This document shows positions 11,006 through 22,374 of a stretch of 64,000 nucleotides of DNA, piece by piece. The stretch is from Rosa chinensis (Eukaryota; Streptophyta; Magnoliopsida; Rosales; Rosaceae): contig NC_037090.1 in the NCBI RefSeq assembly GCF_002994745.2, positions 19,208,001 through 19,272,000 of the forward strand, written 5' to 3'. Both the position numbers and the translations under genes were made by a program. Each line of letters starts with the position of its first letter. The first letter of the stretch is position 1. The notes beneath the pieces were generated by a model that saw only the letters and a program-made list of their open reading frames with translations, ran no database searches and had not been told where the DNA came from.

Positions 11006-12628
11006 ATGGATCAAGTATCAGTGAATGGTATGAAAACTCATGTTGAGAAACCAGAAAAATTCAAGGGTGTGGACTTTAAACACTGGCAACAAAAAATGTT
11101 GTTTTATCTAACAACATTGAACCTTGCTCATGTCGTGAAGGAAGAAGTTCCAAAGGCAGAAGGAGATGACGTGACTGCAGAACAATTGAATGCAATTGAT
11201 GCCTGGAAACATTGTGAGTTTCTCTTCAGGAACTATATTATCAATGGTCTGGATGATACTTTGTATGATGTATATAGGTCATACACCACTGCAAAGAAAC
11301 TCTGGAATTCTTTCGAGAAAAAATACAAAGTTGATGATGTAGGTTCAAAGAAGTTCATTATTGGAAAATTTTTGAACTATAAGATGGTGGATAGCAAGAC
11401 TGTTGTTAGTCAAGTTGATGAACTCCAGGTGATTATTCATGAACTTCATGCTGAAGGTATGGTGATTAATGAAAGCTTTCAAGTTGGTTCTGTTATAGAA
11501 AAATTACCACCTTCTTGGAAGGATTTCAAAGTGCATTTGAAGCACAAGAAGAGTGAAATGACCATGGAGGATCTGGTTTTGAAACTACGAGTTCAAGAAG
11601 ACCACCTGAAAAGTGAGAAGCAACCCGATGGATCTGTCATTGAAGCTAAAGCAAATATGGTTGAGGGAGTAACTTCCAAGCCAAAATTCAAAGGTCAGAA
11701 ATTCAAAGGCAATAAACATGATGTCAAATACGCAACAAAGACCAAGAATTTCAAGAAAATTAAAGGTAGTTGCTGGGTGTGTGGAAAGCCTGGACACAAG
11801 GCACAAGAATGTCGCCACAAGAAAGATGCACCTGCTGCCATTAGGAACAACAACAACCAAGCAAATGTGGCTGTGGCTATGGGGGATTTTGTGGCTGTTG
11901 TTTCTGAAGTCAACTTGGTGAATGACAATAAGGACTGGTGGATTGATACCGGTGCGACAAGGCACATTTGTGGAGATAGAAATCTGTTTACCACCTATCA
12001 ACCACTTAATGGTGAGGAGCAATTGTTCATGGGAAATGCATCTGCATCAAGTGTCGCTGGAAAGGGTAATGTGGTTTTGACATTCACTTCTGGGAAAAAA
12101 CTCACTCTAACTGAGGTGCTACATGTTCCTGAAATTAGGAAGAATCTTGTGTCTGGTCCTTTGTTAAGCAACAAAGGATTTGAACTTGTTTTTGAATCTG
12201 ACAAGTTCGTTCTCACTAAGGGAGGAACTTTTGTAGGAAAGGGTTACCTGGCAGAGGGGCTCTTCAAACTCAATCTGTATGTATATGATGTTGCTAATAA
12301 TAATATAAATAATGCTTCTACTTACTTGCTTGAGTCTTCTAATTTATGGCATGCTAGATTAGGACATGTCAACTTTCGTTCTTTACATAGAATGATTAAT
12401 CTTGGTTTGTTACCAAAATGCACTATAGATGCTGCACATAAATGTGAAACTTGCACAGAATCAAAATTTGCAAGGCAAACTTTTAGATCAATTTTTGGTA
12501 GATCAAATGAGGTGTTGGGATTGATTCATAGTGACTTATGTGACTTTAAATCCACACCAACTCGTGGGGGAAAGAACTATTATGTTACTTTCATAGATGA
12601 TTGCAGTAAGTACTGCTATCAAAGATGA
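11006..12628 (+). CDS. Copia gag, protease and start of integrase
   Basis: The frame of 540 codons begins 18 bases after the 5' LTR. The N-terminal part is a plant copia gag (KPEKFKGVDFKHWQQKM). A CCHC zinc knuckle starts at residue 256 (CWVCGKPGHKAQECRH). The aspartic protease has its DTG at residues 314-316. The GAG-pre-integrase HxxxxH-type region follows (LWHARLGHVNF...CETC), then the integrase core begins (HSDLCDF). The frame breaks at about 12605-12628, where a short deletion shifts it. The rest of the polyprotein lies in another frame starting about 12597. Confidence 0.93.
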   Translation: MDQVSVNGMKTHVEKPEKFKGVDFKHWQQKMLFYLTTLNLAHVVKEEVPKAEGDDVTAEQLNAIDAWKHCEFLFRNYIINGLDDTLYDVYRSYTTAKKLWNSFEKKYKVDDVGSKKFIIGKFLNYKMVDSKTVVSQVDELQVIIHELHAEGMVINESFQVGSVIEKLPPSWKDFKVHLKHKKSEMTMEDLVLKLRVQEDHLKSEKQPDGSVIEAKANMVEGVTSKPKFKGQKFKGNKHDVKYATKTKNFKKIKGSCWVCGKPGHKAQECRHKKDAPAAIRNNNNQANVAVAMGDFVAVVSEVNLVNDNKDWWIDTGATRHICGDRNLFTTYQPLNGEEQLFMGNASASSVAGKGNVVLTFTSGKKLTLTEVLHVPEIRKNLVSGPLLSNKGFELVFESDKFVLTKGGTFVGKGYLAEGLFKLNLYVYDVANNNINNASTYLLESSNLWHARLGHVNFRSLHRMINLGLLPKCTIDAAHKCETCTESKFARQTFRSIFGRSNEVLGLIHSDLCDFKSTPTRGGKNYYVTFIDDCSKYCYQR

Positions 12629-13877
12629 AACTTTGAATATGTTTAAGACATATAAGGCTGAAGTTGAGAATCAACTTGATAAGAAAATTAAAATCCTAAA
12701 GTCAGATAGAGGAGGTGAATATGAATCTAATGTATTTGCAGAATTTTGCTCTTTACATGGCATCATTCATCAAACTACTGCACCATATTCCCCGCAACAA
12801 AATGGAGTTGCTGAAAGAAAGAACAGAACATTTAAAGATATGATAAACTCCATGTTAAATAGCTCTGGACTTCCTCACAATTTGTGGGGTGAAGCATTAC
12901 TTACTGCTAATGCAATCTTGAATAAAATCCCACACAAGGGAACCTACAAGTCTCCATATGAAATATGGAAAGGAAGAATGCCTTCGTATAAAACATTAAA
13001 AGTGTGGGGGTGCCTTGCTAAGGTTCAAATTCCTTTACCAAAGAGGAGCAAATTAGGACCAAAAACAATTGACTGTGTGTTTATTGGATTTGCCAATAAC
13101 AGTGCAGCATATAGATTCTTAGTATTTAAATCAGAAGTGATTGATATACATGTAAATACTATTATAGAATATGTGGATGCAGAGTTTTTTGAAGATATAT
13201 TTCCATACAAAACTAGAGTATCTTCAAATAAAAGGAAATATGATTCAAGTCATATTGATGATGCTACATCATCTGGTGTACAAGGAAATGATCTGGAACC
13301 AAATGCTATCAATAATGACGATCAAGAATCAGTCTTGGAACCAAGAAGGAGTAAGAGAATCAAAATTGCCAAGGAATTTGGACCCGAATTTCTTACTTAT
13401 ATAATTGAATCGGAACCACAAACATACAAAGATGCAATGACATCTCTAGATGCTCCTTTTTGGAAGGAAGCAATCAATAGTGAAGTTGAATCCATCTTGC
13501 AAAACAACACTTGGGAATTGGTTGACTTACCTCCTGGTAATAAACCAATTGGATATAAATGGATTTTCAAAAAGAAATTGAAACCAGATGGTACCATAGA
13601 TAAGTATAAAGCTCGTCTAGTTGCAAAAGGATATCGTCAAAAAGAAGGGTTAGATTTCTTTGACACTTATTCACCGGTCACAAGAATTACATCTATAAGG
13701 ATGCTAATTGCAATTGCATCAGTGTATAATCTAGAAATTCACCAAATGGATGTGAAGACTGCATTTTTAAATGGTGAATTAGATGAAGAAATATATATGG
13801 AACAACCGGAAGGGTTTGTGGTAAAAGGTCAAGAAAAGAAGGTTTGTAGACTTGTTAAATCCTTGTACGGACTTTAA
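12597..13877 (+). CDS. Copia integrase and N-terminal reverse transcriptase (broken polyprotein)
   Basis: Continuation of the polyprotein in frame 3. Integrase motifs SDRGGEYES and PQQNGVAERKNRT supply the later Asp and the Glu of DD35E. A linker follows, then reverse transcriptase (NNTWELVDLPPGNKPIGYKW, KARLVAKGYRQ, QMDVKTAFLNGELDEEIYM). It ends at a single TAA within the [16 protein letters not shown] motif. One base change from a Lys codon would explain this stop. The first codons overlap the previous frame because of the upstream frameshift. Confidence 0.92.
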   Translation: MIAVSTAIKDETLNMFKTYKAEVENQLDKKIKILKSDRGGEYESNVFAEFCSLHGIIHQTTAPYSPQQNGVAERKNRTFKDMINSMLNSSGLPHNLWGEALLTANAILNKIPHKGTYKSPYEIWKGRMPSYKTLKVWGCLAKVQIPLPKRSKLGPKTIDCVFIGFANNSAAYRFLVFKSEVIDIHVNTIIEYVDAEFFEDIFPYKTRVSSNKRKYDSSHIDDATSSGVQGNDLEPNAINNDDQESVLEPRRSKRIKIAKEFGPEFLTYIIESEPQTYKDAMTSLDAPFWKEAINSEVESILQNNTWELVDLPPGNKPIGYKWIFKKKLKPDGTIDKYKARLVAKGYRQKEGLDFFDTYSPVTRITSIRMLIAIASVYNLEIHQMDVKTAFLNGELDEEIYMEQPEGFVVKGQEKKVCRLVKSLYGL

Positions 13878-14954
13878 CAAGCTCCCAAACAATGGCATGA
13901 AAAGTTTGATCACACAATCATTACACATGGTTTTAAGATCAATGAATGTGACAAATGTGTTTACATAAAGAATTTTAAAAATTCTTGTGTCATTATATGT
14001 TTATATGTAGACGACATGCTCATCTTGGGATCCAACTTAGATGTCATAACCTCCACAAAGAAAATATTGAACTCTAAGTTTGATATGAAAGATATGGGAA
14101 GAGTTGATGTGATTCTTGGCATTCGCATTCAAAGGAGTGCAAATGGATATGTTTTAACTCAATCCCACTATGTGGAAAAAGTACTCAAGAAATTTAGTCA
14201 CTTTGATAGCAATCCTGCCGTAACTCCTTTTGATGCCAACTGCCAGTTAAAGAAAAATGTTGGTGAAGGTGTATCACAATTGGAGTATTCCCAAGTAATT
14301 GGATGTTTAATGTACATTATAAATAGTACTAGGCCAGATATAGCTTATTCCATAAGTAGGCTTAGTAGATACACCAACAATCCTGGAAAAGATCATTGGG
14401 AGGCTTTAATAAGAGTACTAAGGTACTTAAAGTATACCATTGATTATGGATTGCACTACACAAGATATCCTCCTGTATTGGAAGGCTATACTGATGCTAA
14501 TTGGATTTCAGATTGCAATGAATCTAAATCCACAAGTGGATATGTCTTCACTCTTGGAGGAGCAGCAGTATCTTGGAAATCATCAAAGCAAACGTGTATA
14601 GCACGATCAACAATGGAATCTGAATTTATAGCCTTAGATAAAGCTGGAGAAGAAGCAGAATGGCTTCGCAATTTCTTATATGACATTCCATTTTGGCCTA
14701 AGCCTCTTACAGCTATTTGCATACATTGTGACTGCATGTCAGCAATAGCTAGAGAAAAAAGCCATATATATAATGGTAAATCGAGGCACATAAGACGTAG
14801 GCATAATACAATCAAGGAAATGCTCAAAAATGGAACTATTTCCATTGACTATGTTAAATCAAAAGAGAATATTGCAGATCCTCTTACAAAGGGTATACCT
14901 AGAGAGCAAGTAAAGTATACATCGAGGGGAATGGGTTTAAAGCCAATTCAATGA
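13878..14954 (+). CDS. Copia reverse transcriptase C-terminus and RNase H
   Basis: Same frame as the preceding segment, after the premature stop. It carries the YVDDML catalytic motif (near 14006) and the thumb/connection region ([19 protein letters not shown]). It then has the RNase H module ([51 protein letters not shown]). The next ATG is at 14016, but the homology starts at 13878. About 590 bp of non-coding DNA lies between its stop and the 3' LTR, ending in a purine-rich primer tract (gtgggggac) at 15539-15546. Confidence 0.92.
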   Translation, partial: QAPKQWHEKFDHTIITHGFKINECDKCVYIKNFKNSCVIICLYVDDMLILGSNLDVITSTKKILNSKFDMKDMGRVDVILGIRIQRSANGYVLTQSHYVEKVLKKFSHFDSNPAVTPFDANCQLKKNVGEGVSQLEYSQVIGCLMYIINSTRPDIAYSISRLSRYTNNPGKDHWEALIRVLRYLKYTIDYGLHYTRYPPVLEGYTDANWISDCNESKSTSGYVFTLGGAAVSWKSSKQTCIARSTMESEFIALDKAGEEAEWLRNFLYDIPFWPKPLTAICIHCDCMSAIAREKSHIYNGKSRHIRRRHNTIKEMLKNGTISIDYVKSKENIADPLTKGIPREQVKYTSRGMGLKPIQ

Positions 14955-15546
14955 ATCAAACTTGGCGGAAACCTAACCTAGTTGATTGGAGATCCCATGG
15001 TCTAGGTTCAATAGGCAAACTAGTTGAGTAAGATTCAAAACTTTGAACACACAACATTACTCATTCCTAAGATGGGAAAAGTGTGTTACCTGTGACGAAG
15101 TGAAAGGTTGAATTCAATATTCTTAATGACACTAATCTCTTACATTTCAAGAGGAATATAGCAGGATATTCATAAATTAGGTGTTACCTATACGAGAGTA
15201 AATTTGGGGTCGCATTTATGAGAATTACATGGCTAAGTTCTCTAAAGCTCTCATGAATCCGGGATTTGTTCAGGACCAAAATGAACACAAACGTATGAAC
15301 TGAAAAGTGTCAGAAGTGATACGTATGATGCTTGTTGTCTTGGCCTACTACAACGGTGAACAGTTCAAGATTTTATATCTACTGTGTCACCAAGAACGTC
15401 CGATAAGTATTCATTAAGGTAGGTTCAAGTCCAAAAGACACCTCTCCTGATGTGTATCAATTCCAAATTTCTCTCAAAATGTTTCATCATTAGTACAATT
15501 TTGCCATAGTTCCTTATATTCATCTTTCTATTCAAATGTGGGGGAC

Positions 15547-16254
15547 TGGTAGAGTTTGAATAGAAATAGGTTTCTATTGAGGAGGATTAGATCTGTCTGA
15601 AAGGGATTTGTCAAGGATTTTCTTCCTCACTCGGATCCATCTCAAGGGGATATTACCTCTCTAAGATTGTCTTCCTCACTCGGATCCATCTCAAGGGGAT
15701 TTTCACCTCACTTCGATCTTCCTCAATGAGATTTCCAAATAGTGGTGGAATAGAATTCAGTTTTTGACGGTTGAATTCAAAAGCACAAGTCTGATCAACT
15801 TACCTTTTGAATTTGAACTAAAGAGGTTATTGAAAGCCAACTTACCTCTTCAATTTAAACTGAAGTGGTGTCTCAAACATTATATAAACCCAACAGGTCT
15901 TCCTCTCCTATACACAGATTTATTTTTCCTTCCTTTCCTTCAGAGAGGAAAACACTTAGTACGTTCGCTAGAATCCAAGGTCTGGTGCTAGGCTCTTTGA
16001 TTAAAGATAGTTGTATCCTGGTGGACAGAAGCCTAACGAACTACAAGCACTGAGTAGGGGTGAAATTCTGTCTAAAGGACATTGCCAATCTGCAAGCCTC
16101 TATCGAATCACAAGTCAGTTTCTCTTGCAATTATAATTCCTTTATCTCAGATACATGTTGAGTGTTGTAATCCATATATTATTGTATAAATTATTGCTGT
16201 AATTACTTATATATTGTAGAAGCATATTTTCAATTCATTGATACAAATCCAACA
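15547..16254 (+). repeat. 3' LTR of copia element 1 (708 bp)
   Basis: Nearly identical to the 5' LTR. It begins TGGTAG (5' LTR TGTTAG) and ends CCAACA. It contains an extra 19-bp segment in the U3 direct-repeat area (about 15618-15700), where two full units of the ggatccatctcaagggga type are present. Confidence 0.95.
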
Positions 16255-16930
16255 TGATCATCCTCTGATAACTCAGTAAAGCTGCCTCAAAATCCCCACT
16301 CTTTCCATACCCATCAATCATCAAAGTCCACGACACAGCATCCTTACTCGACATTTCCTCAAAAACCTTACAAGCATCAACCATGAACCCACATTTCGAA
16401 TACATATCCGCTAAGTTGCTACCCACAAACATCTCACAAGCCAAACCCAATTTCAAAGCAAGAGAATGCAGCTGCCTCCCAATCTCAACCGACCCAAGAA
16501 CCACACAATCTCTGATGACACTTGCAAATGCAAACTGGGTGGGGTTCTCCCCAGCGCTTCTCATCTGGGAAAAGGCCTTGAAGCTCTCCGAGAACCTCAA
16601 GTTTTGAGAAAACCTAGTGACCATTGCAGTCCATGAAACCAAGTTTCGGTGAGGATTTGGTCGAAAACCTTGAGGGCATAATCGACGTGCTCACATTTGG
16701 AGTACATGTCAGGAGGTGGTTGGTGAGGAAAATGCATAGTGGGTAATGAGTGCATAGGAGGTGAGCGTGGAGCTCTTTGCCTTTGTTTAGCTGCTTGGTT
16801 TTTGCGTAGGTTTGGATGACTTGAGCCAAGGTGGTGGACTCCTCTTTCAACATTTGGCATCCAAAAAGGTGCAAGGGTTGAAAACTCATAAAGAAAGCGA
16901 TCCAAATGAAATTTTCTGGGAAAGCTTTAC
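16255..16930 (-). pseudogene. DYW-type PPR protein, N-terminal half (split by copia insertion)
   Basis: The minus-strand upstream part of the same PPR gene, with motifs VIQTYAKTKQLNKGKELHAH, DMYSKCEHVDYALKVFDQ, MVSWTAMVTRF and NLADMYSKCGFMVDACKVFE. It reaches LLSYQRMIM at the copia junction. These pieces lie in three frames (breaks near 16700 and 16640), so frameshifts disrupted the gene apart from the transposon. The 5' end is uncertain: an open frame extends to 17084, but its first 60 residues do not look like PPR or a transit peptide that I can defend. Confidence 0.85.
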
Positions 16931-17138
16931 ATTTATACATGAAAATGGAATCATCAATTGTGCCCCGCCCCATAACCAAATAAAATGTTTCCATCGAATG
17001 ATATTCTTCTATGTTACTTTTTAGATTTACATTTGTGTGCATGGGGGCTGATTTTTTTCGGAACTGAAAACCAACCAATTGCATGGAGCTGATAAAAACT
17101 AATTGAGATCAAATTGAATCGCGGGGCAGTTTTTAATT

Positions 17139-18855
17139 TTTTAATTTTTTTTTTTTGAGAAATAGATAACTTCATTAATTTATTCATGGCCAGAAAGCAC
17201 ATACATCACATGTTGTTTCATACCAACTGTACTAGATGACACAAACTGCCAAACAAATGACAAGTGACCCTCATTGTAAAATACGCACACTTATTAGAGT
17301 GCCTAACCAAATGAGAAAAAACCCAAGACTATCTAAGCTCTTCCTTTAGCAACTCTACTCGCCTAGAGACCTCAATTGGTGTACGAGTAAAGAGCTAACT
17401 TACATAGCATCAGACTCTAAGTCAAAGGTAGGCACAGAAACAAGAAACCTAAAGTTTCCCCTTGCCTTTAGCTTTAGGGCCAACCTCCTGAGCAGTAGTA
17501 ATAGAAGGATAGGTAAGACGCAGAGGGTCAGACCAACCTTCTTTTGAGACTTGGGACCCTTGTTCTTGCTTCCCAGCGGTCTTCCCGACCTCTTCTTCAG
17601 AGTCACCAGGGCGACATCATCCTCAGCTTTAGCCAGACCAAGAGCTTCCGCATGGAGAGTGAGAAGCTTACCACCCAAAATAGTTTTGAATTTCTTAGGG
17701 GAAGGAACAGTTACCTCTTCTCGACCTCTTTTCTTGTAAATTAAGGTTTGCTTCTGATCAGTTTGCATGGCTGGAGTAATAACCGGATCTTGAGAATCCT
17801 GGTCAGAAGATTCCACAGCGGACAACCTACTAACCTTGTTCGGCTCCGAAATCTCTTGAACCATTCCTGCCATGTCTGCCGTGCTATACATGGTATCCTG
17901 GGAAGCAATTCCAGAAGATGATCGCTCTAACCGACGAATAACCGGCTTCTTCTTTTTCAGCAGTGAAGAAGAAGGCATGGGTAACTCTCGAGTAGGCTAA
18001 GCAGAGAATGAGAAGGCGCCACCAGAGGTAGAGGGGCCACCACCAAACTTCAAAACCCTAGGGCCAGAGACAACCGTATTGGGCTCCTCACATTTAGCCC
18101 TGGAGTGTGTAATCAATCCACACTAAGGACATCTCCCTTTGAGGTGTTCAAACTGGAACTGCAGAATAGGTTCAACACCAGGGGCCAAGAAAACCTTTCG
18201 CTCAAGAATGACCGGTTTAGAGATGTCATGGGAGAAGGGAATTCGAACAATACCTTTACGAAACTCTCTCTTATCGTAATCCAGATAACCACCCAGCAAG
18301 TTTCCAATGAGGATGAAATTATCGGGTTCCTAGTAGAGAGGAGGGATGTCAGAAACCCTTACCCACATCCTAGCATGCTTTATAGGGACTTCAGTGATGG
18401 GAAGAACACCATCATACTCCTCCAGACATATGGGGGCTCTGTCAAAACACCACACACCCCCTCTGAGTACCTTGTTCCTATCTCGGACCGAATCAAAGGA
18501 GAAAAGAAACCGATTGTCAAGCTTCTCTTGAATCCTAAAATCCTGCTCCACCATCCAAGTCTAAAAGAGATGCAATTTGAAGGCATTACAGTCAATAGGT
18601 TTACGGGTGAGAGGTTTTCCCAGAAGAAAAGACTAAGAAGATCGGCGAACAGGACCTCCTCCAATCTTATCCAAATCCGGGGCATTACCTCCCTCAGCAA
18701 GAGCCAAAGAGGTGGCAAAGCTAGCAGTGACAGCGTCAAGTGAAGCCATTGGGGTATCACAGACGTGGAGACGGCAAAGGATACCGACGTGATAACTAGG
18801 GTTTTTGGAGGAGCCGCTAGGTTTGAGAGAAAATCTTGCTAGGTTTCTTGGCAGT
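17139..18855 (-). mobile_element. ORF1-only (non-autonomous) LINE-like retroelement
   Basis: Minus-strand element with an oligo(dA) 3' end (T-run on the plus strand at 17145-17156). It is flanked by a perfect 13-bp duplication, gcagtttttaatt, at 17126-17138 and 18856-18868. It encodes only a gag-like ORF1 protein; no endonuclease or reverse transcriptase is seen in its 1.7 kb. A shorter relative with the same two ends lies at 36152-36954, so this is a family, presumably mobilised in trans by an autonomous LINE (inference). Confidence 0.85.
17400..18748 (-). pseudogene. DUF4283-type ORF1/gag-like protein of the 17-kb retroelement
   Basis: Translation starts at 18748 (MASLDAVTASFATSLALAEG). 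Two in-frame stops and later frame changes interrupt it. The DUF4283-like RNA-binding region is at 18330-18554 (RFLFSFDSVRDRNKVLRGG, WVRVSDIPPLY). A knuckle region remnant sits near 18110. The C-terminal part (17400-17978) is lysine-rich with an AT-hook-like GRPLGSKNKGP motif. DUF4283 proteins are typical of plant LINE ORF1 and coat the element RNA. Confidence 0.75.
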
Positions 18856-19045
18856 GCAGTTTTTAATTAGTATGTATGAAGCGACAAAAACTGAACCTCA
18901 TAAAAAAGGATAAATAGATCGTCTAACTTGGAACTCGCCTCACGCGCTCTCTCCTACCTAACCTTTCACCCTTGGCCACTCACAATCGCTTTCACCTTAC
19001 CGGAATACTTTTCTGGTCTCCATCCTTTGCCACTCTTGTCCCCTG

Positions 19046-20786
19046 GTGACGGCGTCGGAGCCGTCAGAGCCGATCTTCACCTTCTCCGCTCTCCCTTCGG
19101 GGAGTGGCGGAGGAGATTCAACTTCACCATCGACCTTCAAGCATGTTCGTATCAATGATAGTTTATGCCATAAAATCATGGCATGCCAAGTTACTGATTC
19201 GGAGCCTGATTCTCCTGCTCTGAACAATACTACTGAGCCGCTTAGCTATGCCTTTAAGCTGCTTACTCCCTTGGGTCAATCACGTATGACTGTCATTAAA
19301 GACTTTGTTATGACTGAGGAAGATTACCAGTACATACTCAAAAGGAACTTGTGGTCCTAATGTAAGTTTTTCTCAGCGTGTTAATGACAAATTGGATCTG
19401 GATTGGCGTTGTGCAGTCATAATCAAACTCATGGGTAAGGCAAACTCCACCTATACCTTTGATTCTATGCATCGTAGCTTAACCCGTAAATGGAAACCAC
19501 AAGGACCCTGGCAATTGATTGATCTACCTAATGACTATTTTGTCTTTAAATTTCAATTGATTGAAGATATGAGTGTTGCTCTATGTGGAGGACCATGGAT
19601 TCTCTCAGGTCAAACTTTAGTTGTTCAGCAATGGAAGCCCGATTTTGACCCAATCCATGCTCAAATTAGCAAGATGGCTGTGTGGGTTAGAATCCTTGGT
19701 CTTCCTTTCAGATATTTTAAAGACTTCACTATAGATAAAATTGGTTGTCTGCTTGGCTCCATGGTTAAAGTTGACAAGGTGACTTTAGCACAGTCTAGAG
19801 GCAAATTTGCTAGACTTTGTGTTGAAATTGATCTACAAAAACCACTTAGACCTTTCATTGAAGTTGAAGGCAAGGCCTATGGTGTCGTTTATGAAGGAAT
19901 ATCTATGATATGTTTTAACTATGGCTGTTATGGACATGTCAAAGCTTCTTGTCCTTATGTGAAGAATGATGATGATCCTACTAGCCTTGACTCTGTACCA
20001 AATGCTACTTTTGACAATAGAAAGACCACTCAGATGCCTAATACCATGGCCCCTGCAACTTATAATGAGTCTACTTTTTCGACCTCCTCTGAAATGCAAG
20101 TAGTTATGCAAAAGACTGCTCCTACTAAGACCAAAAATGATAATGGACCATGGATGCTAATGTCCTACAAAACTAGGCAAAAGCCTCCTAATGCTTCTCT
20201 GAATAATAAGCAAAATTCTGCTTCTGGGTCTAGATTTGAGTTGCTTCAGTCCTGTTCTGATGGTATTGATGAATTCACACAGGTAAATTCCACTGTTTCG
20301 CCTTCTAGCCTGAGCACTCAGTCGCAGACAATCCTTGCTAAGCCTCCAAAGATTTGGAAGAAAGTTCAAGATAAAACTATGCAAGCCAGTTCTTCTAAGT
20401 CTAATGATGCTCATGGAATTGATGCCTTCCCTCATGGTCCTTCAAAGGTAAAACCACTTCAAGACATCACTAATGATACTGTGCAATCTTCAAGAGTCCA
20501 GCTAAAGAATAGTACAGCCATATCGCACCATCCTAAATTGCAGGCTCATAAACTTAAAAATTCCATGGTGCAAGCTGGTGCTAAAGTTTATGTGTTTTCT
20601 GATCTCAATTCCTTGCTTAGCAACAATAAATATCCTTCTTCGAATGTTAATGCTTCTGCTGCATTTGGTCATTGCCCACTTGAGCTTGTTCGTACTTCAA
20701 TTAATATTATGCAGGTGTACACTTCTACCTCTAGTTCTACATGCAATGATCAAATAATTTCTAAATTTGTTGATAAAGTTGTGTAA
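19046..20786 (+). pseudogene. LINE ORF1 (DUF4283 and CCHC knuckle)
   Basis: Two frames, 19046-19360 and 19392-20786, form one ORF1 separated by a frameshift near 19360. The second frame carries the DUF4283 fold (GPWQLIDLPNDYFVFKFQL, WILSGQTLVVQQWKPDF, VWVRILGLPFRYF) and a knuckle, CFNYGCYGHVKASCPY, in which the usual CxxCGxxGHxxxxC pattern is slightly altered. The C-terminal half is Ser/Thr/Asn-rich and looks disordered. No start codon is certain: the second frame opens with TTG, and the true start is probably in the first piece. Confidence 0.85.
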
Positions 20787-20857
20787 AACTCTGCAATTAT
20801 CTCTGAAGATATTTCTTTAGATCCTCCTTCCTCCAATGCGGAGGATATGGAGGATGC

Positions 20858-21586
20858 TTGACTTTTTTTGGGATTATCCCCACTCCTCCCCCATCTCTCT
20901 CAATGTCTAAAGCTATTTTCTGGAATGCTAGAGGCGCTGGTAGTGATAAATTTAGGTCTGATGTTTCAGATCTTATTCAGATTCATAAAGTTGATATTAT
21001 TGCCATATGTGAACCTCGAGTTCAATTTTCAAAAGCTGAAAAATGTTTTGAGAAATTAGGTTTCTCTGATCATAAAATCATGGAAGCTACTGGGTTTTCA
21101 GGTGGTATTTGGCTCTTATGGGACAAATCCAAGCTTTCTGTTGATGTGATTGATGTTCATTTTCAGGCTATTACTGCCAAGATTAATTTACCTGGGGCTT
21201 CTACTTGGATTCTATCTATTATTTATGCTAGTCCTACTTATTCCATGAGAGCTTCTTTATGGGGATATTTGGAGAATTTATTTGCTGCAACTGGTCTTCC
21301 TTATGCTCTCATTGGTGATTTCAATGAATTACTTGACAGTTTTGCTAAAAATATGGGATCTCTTGTTGGTCGCTTTGGTGGTTTAAGAGATTGGGTTAAC
21401 AGGAATGGTATCATTGACATTGGTTTCCAAGTCTCTACTTACACTTGGACCAATGGTAGAATCAAGGAAAGGTTGGATAGAGGGTTATGTAGCAGTGATT
21501 GGAGGATTGCATTCCCTGAGGCTTTTATCAAACACCTAGCTAAGATGAAGTCTGATCACTGTCCAATTGCAACTTCACTCAAATAA
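20858..21586 (+). pseudogene. LINE endonuclease domain (start of ORF2)
   Basis: Apurinic/apyrimidinic-type endonuclease: KAIFWNARGAGSDKF (the catalytic Asn block), IAICEPRV (Glu), GDFNELL (Asp/Asn) and SDHCPI (Asp-His). It starts where plant LINE ORF2 proteins usually do; the internal Met before SKAIFWNARG (about 20902) is the more usual start. The frame is cut at about 21580 by the nested insertion. The link to the reverse transcriptase resumes at about 22375. Confidence 0.9.
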
Positions 21587-22371
21587 CTTGAGTAATCGTG
21601 ATGCTATGCCATTCATTCAAGCCATGTGGCTCACTCACTCTGATTTTGCTCCTTTTATTGCTCAAACTTGGAATGGTTCATTTGTTAACCCGAATGAAGC
21701 CGGTTTGGGGGGTATTTTTAGGGATGCAAACAGTCAGTTTATAGGTGCTTTTTCTTTCAAGGTGGAAGTCCCTAGTGCCATTGATGCAGAAGTTTTAGCA
21801 GTAATTGAAGCTATTCGTGTAGCTTGGGTTCGACGTTGGACACATATTTGGCTAGAGACGGATTCTACTTTAGTGTTGCATTATTTTCAGTCTCCCAATC
21901 TAATTCTCTGGCGCCTTCGGCGTGCTTGGTTTAACAGTTTAATTACATCATGCTCGTCAATTGTCCGTGCGTGTCTCTCACATTTACAGAGAAGGTAATA
22001 AGGCAGCTGATAGTCTAGCTAAATATGGTGCTTCAAGTGCAAGCTCAATCTGGTGGCTCTCACCTCCATCCTTTTTAAGGAATATATTATATTGATCATG
22101 ACGCATCATTGTGCTCAATGTATCGATCATAGTTCTTTGGACACTTTTTTCTTGTTCTTCCTTGTTTGTTTTGGAAGCGGTTTTGGCCTAGTCCCCCGCT
22201 TCTATCTCTTTGGGATTTCTTTTCTGTACTTTGTACTTTTGTATTTTACTTGGCAAGGTTTGGTCTGGTCCCCCTTGCTATGTTTCCTTTTTCTTGTTTA
22301 TTAATAAATTCGGGGTTAGAGCGATGAGTTAGCTCTTTCTCCGCTTCCATAAAAAATATAAAAAAATAAAA
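21579..22371 (+). mobile_element. Nested 5'-truncated LINE tail with RNase H
   Basis: This interrupts the endonuclease-to-reverse-transcriptase part of the larger LINE. It encodes a plant LINE-type RNase H (FVNPNEAGLGGIFRDANSQF, IDAEVLAVIEAIR, LETDSTLVLHYF) and then, after a frame change, KAADSLAKYGAS. It ends in an A-rich tail (22348-22370). The short sequence aacttc lies on both sides and may be the target duplication. The host LINE frame resumes with NAAPGDFQGKTSYL. Exact ends are approximate. Confidence 0.75.
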
Positions 22372-22374
22372 AAC

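Larger units (their letters stand above)
10299..16254 (+). mobile_element. Ty1/copia LTR retrotransposon inserted in the PPR gene
   Basis: The element is 5956 bp and is bounded by TG...CA LTRs. A perfect 5-bp target duplication, TGATC, lies at 10294-10298 and 16255-16259. Domain order is gag, zinc knuckle, protease, integrase, reverse transcriptase, RNase H, which is the copia order. The transposon plus one target copy is 5961 bp, a multiple of three, and removing it restores the PPR frame. The polyprotein has a deletion/frameshift near 12600 and a stop at 13875-13877, so this copy is not autonomous. The LTRs differ by about ten substitutions plus one 19-bp indel (by eye), which suggests a fairly recent insertion. 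Confidence 0.97.

Noticed and set aside
18105..18743. 212-residue plus-strand open frame
   Set aside because: Antisense to the minus-strand DUF4283 ORF1, whose own homology is clear.
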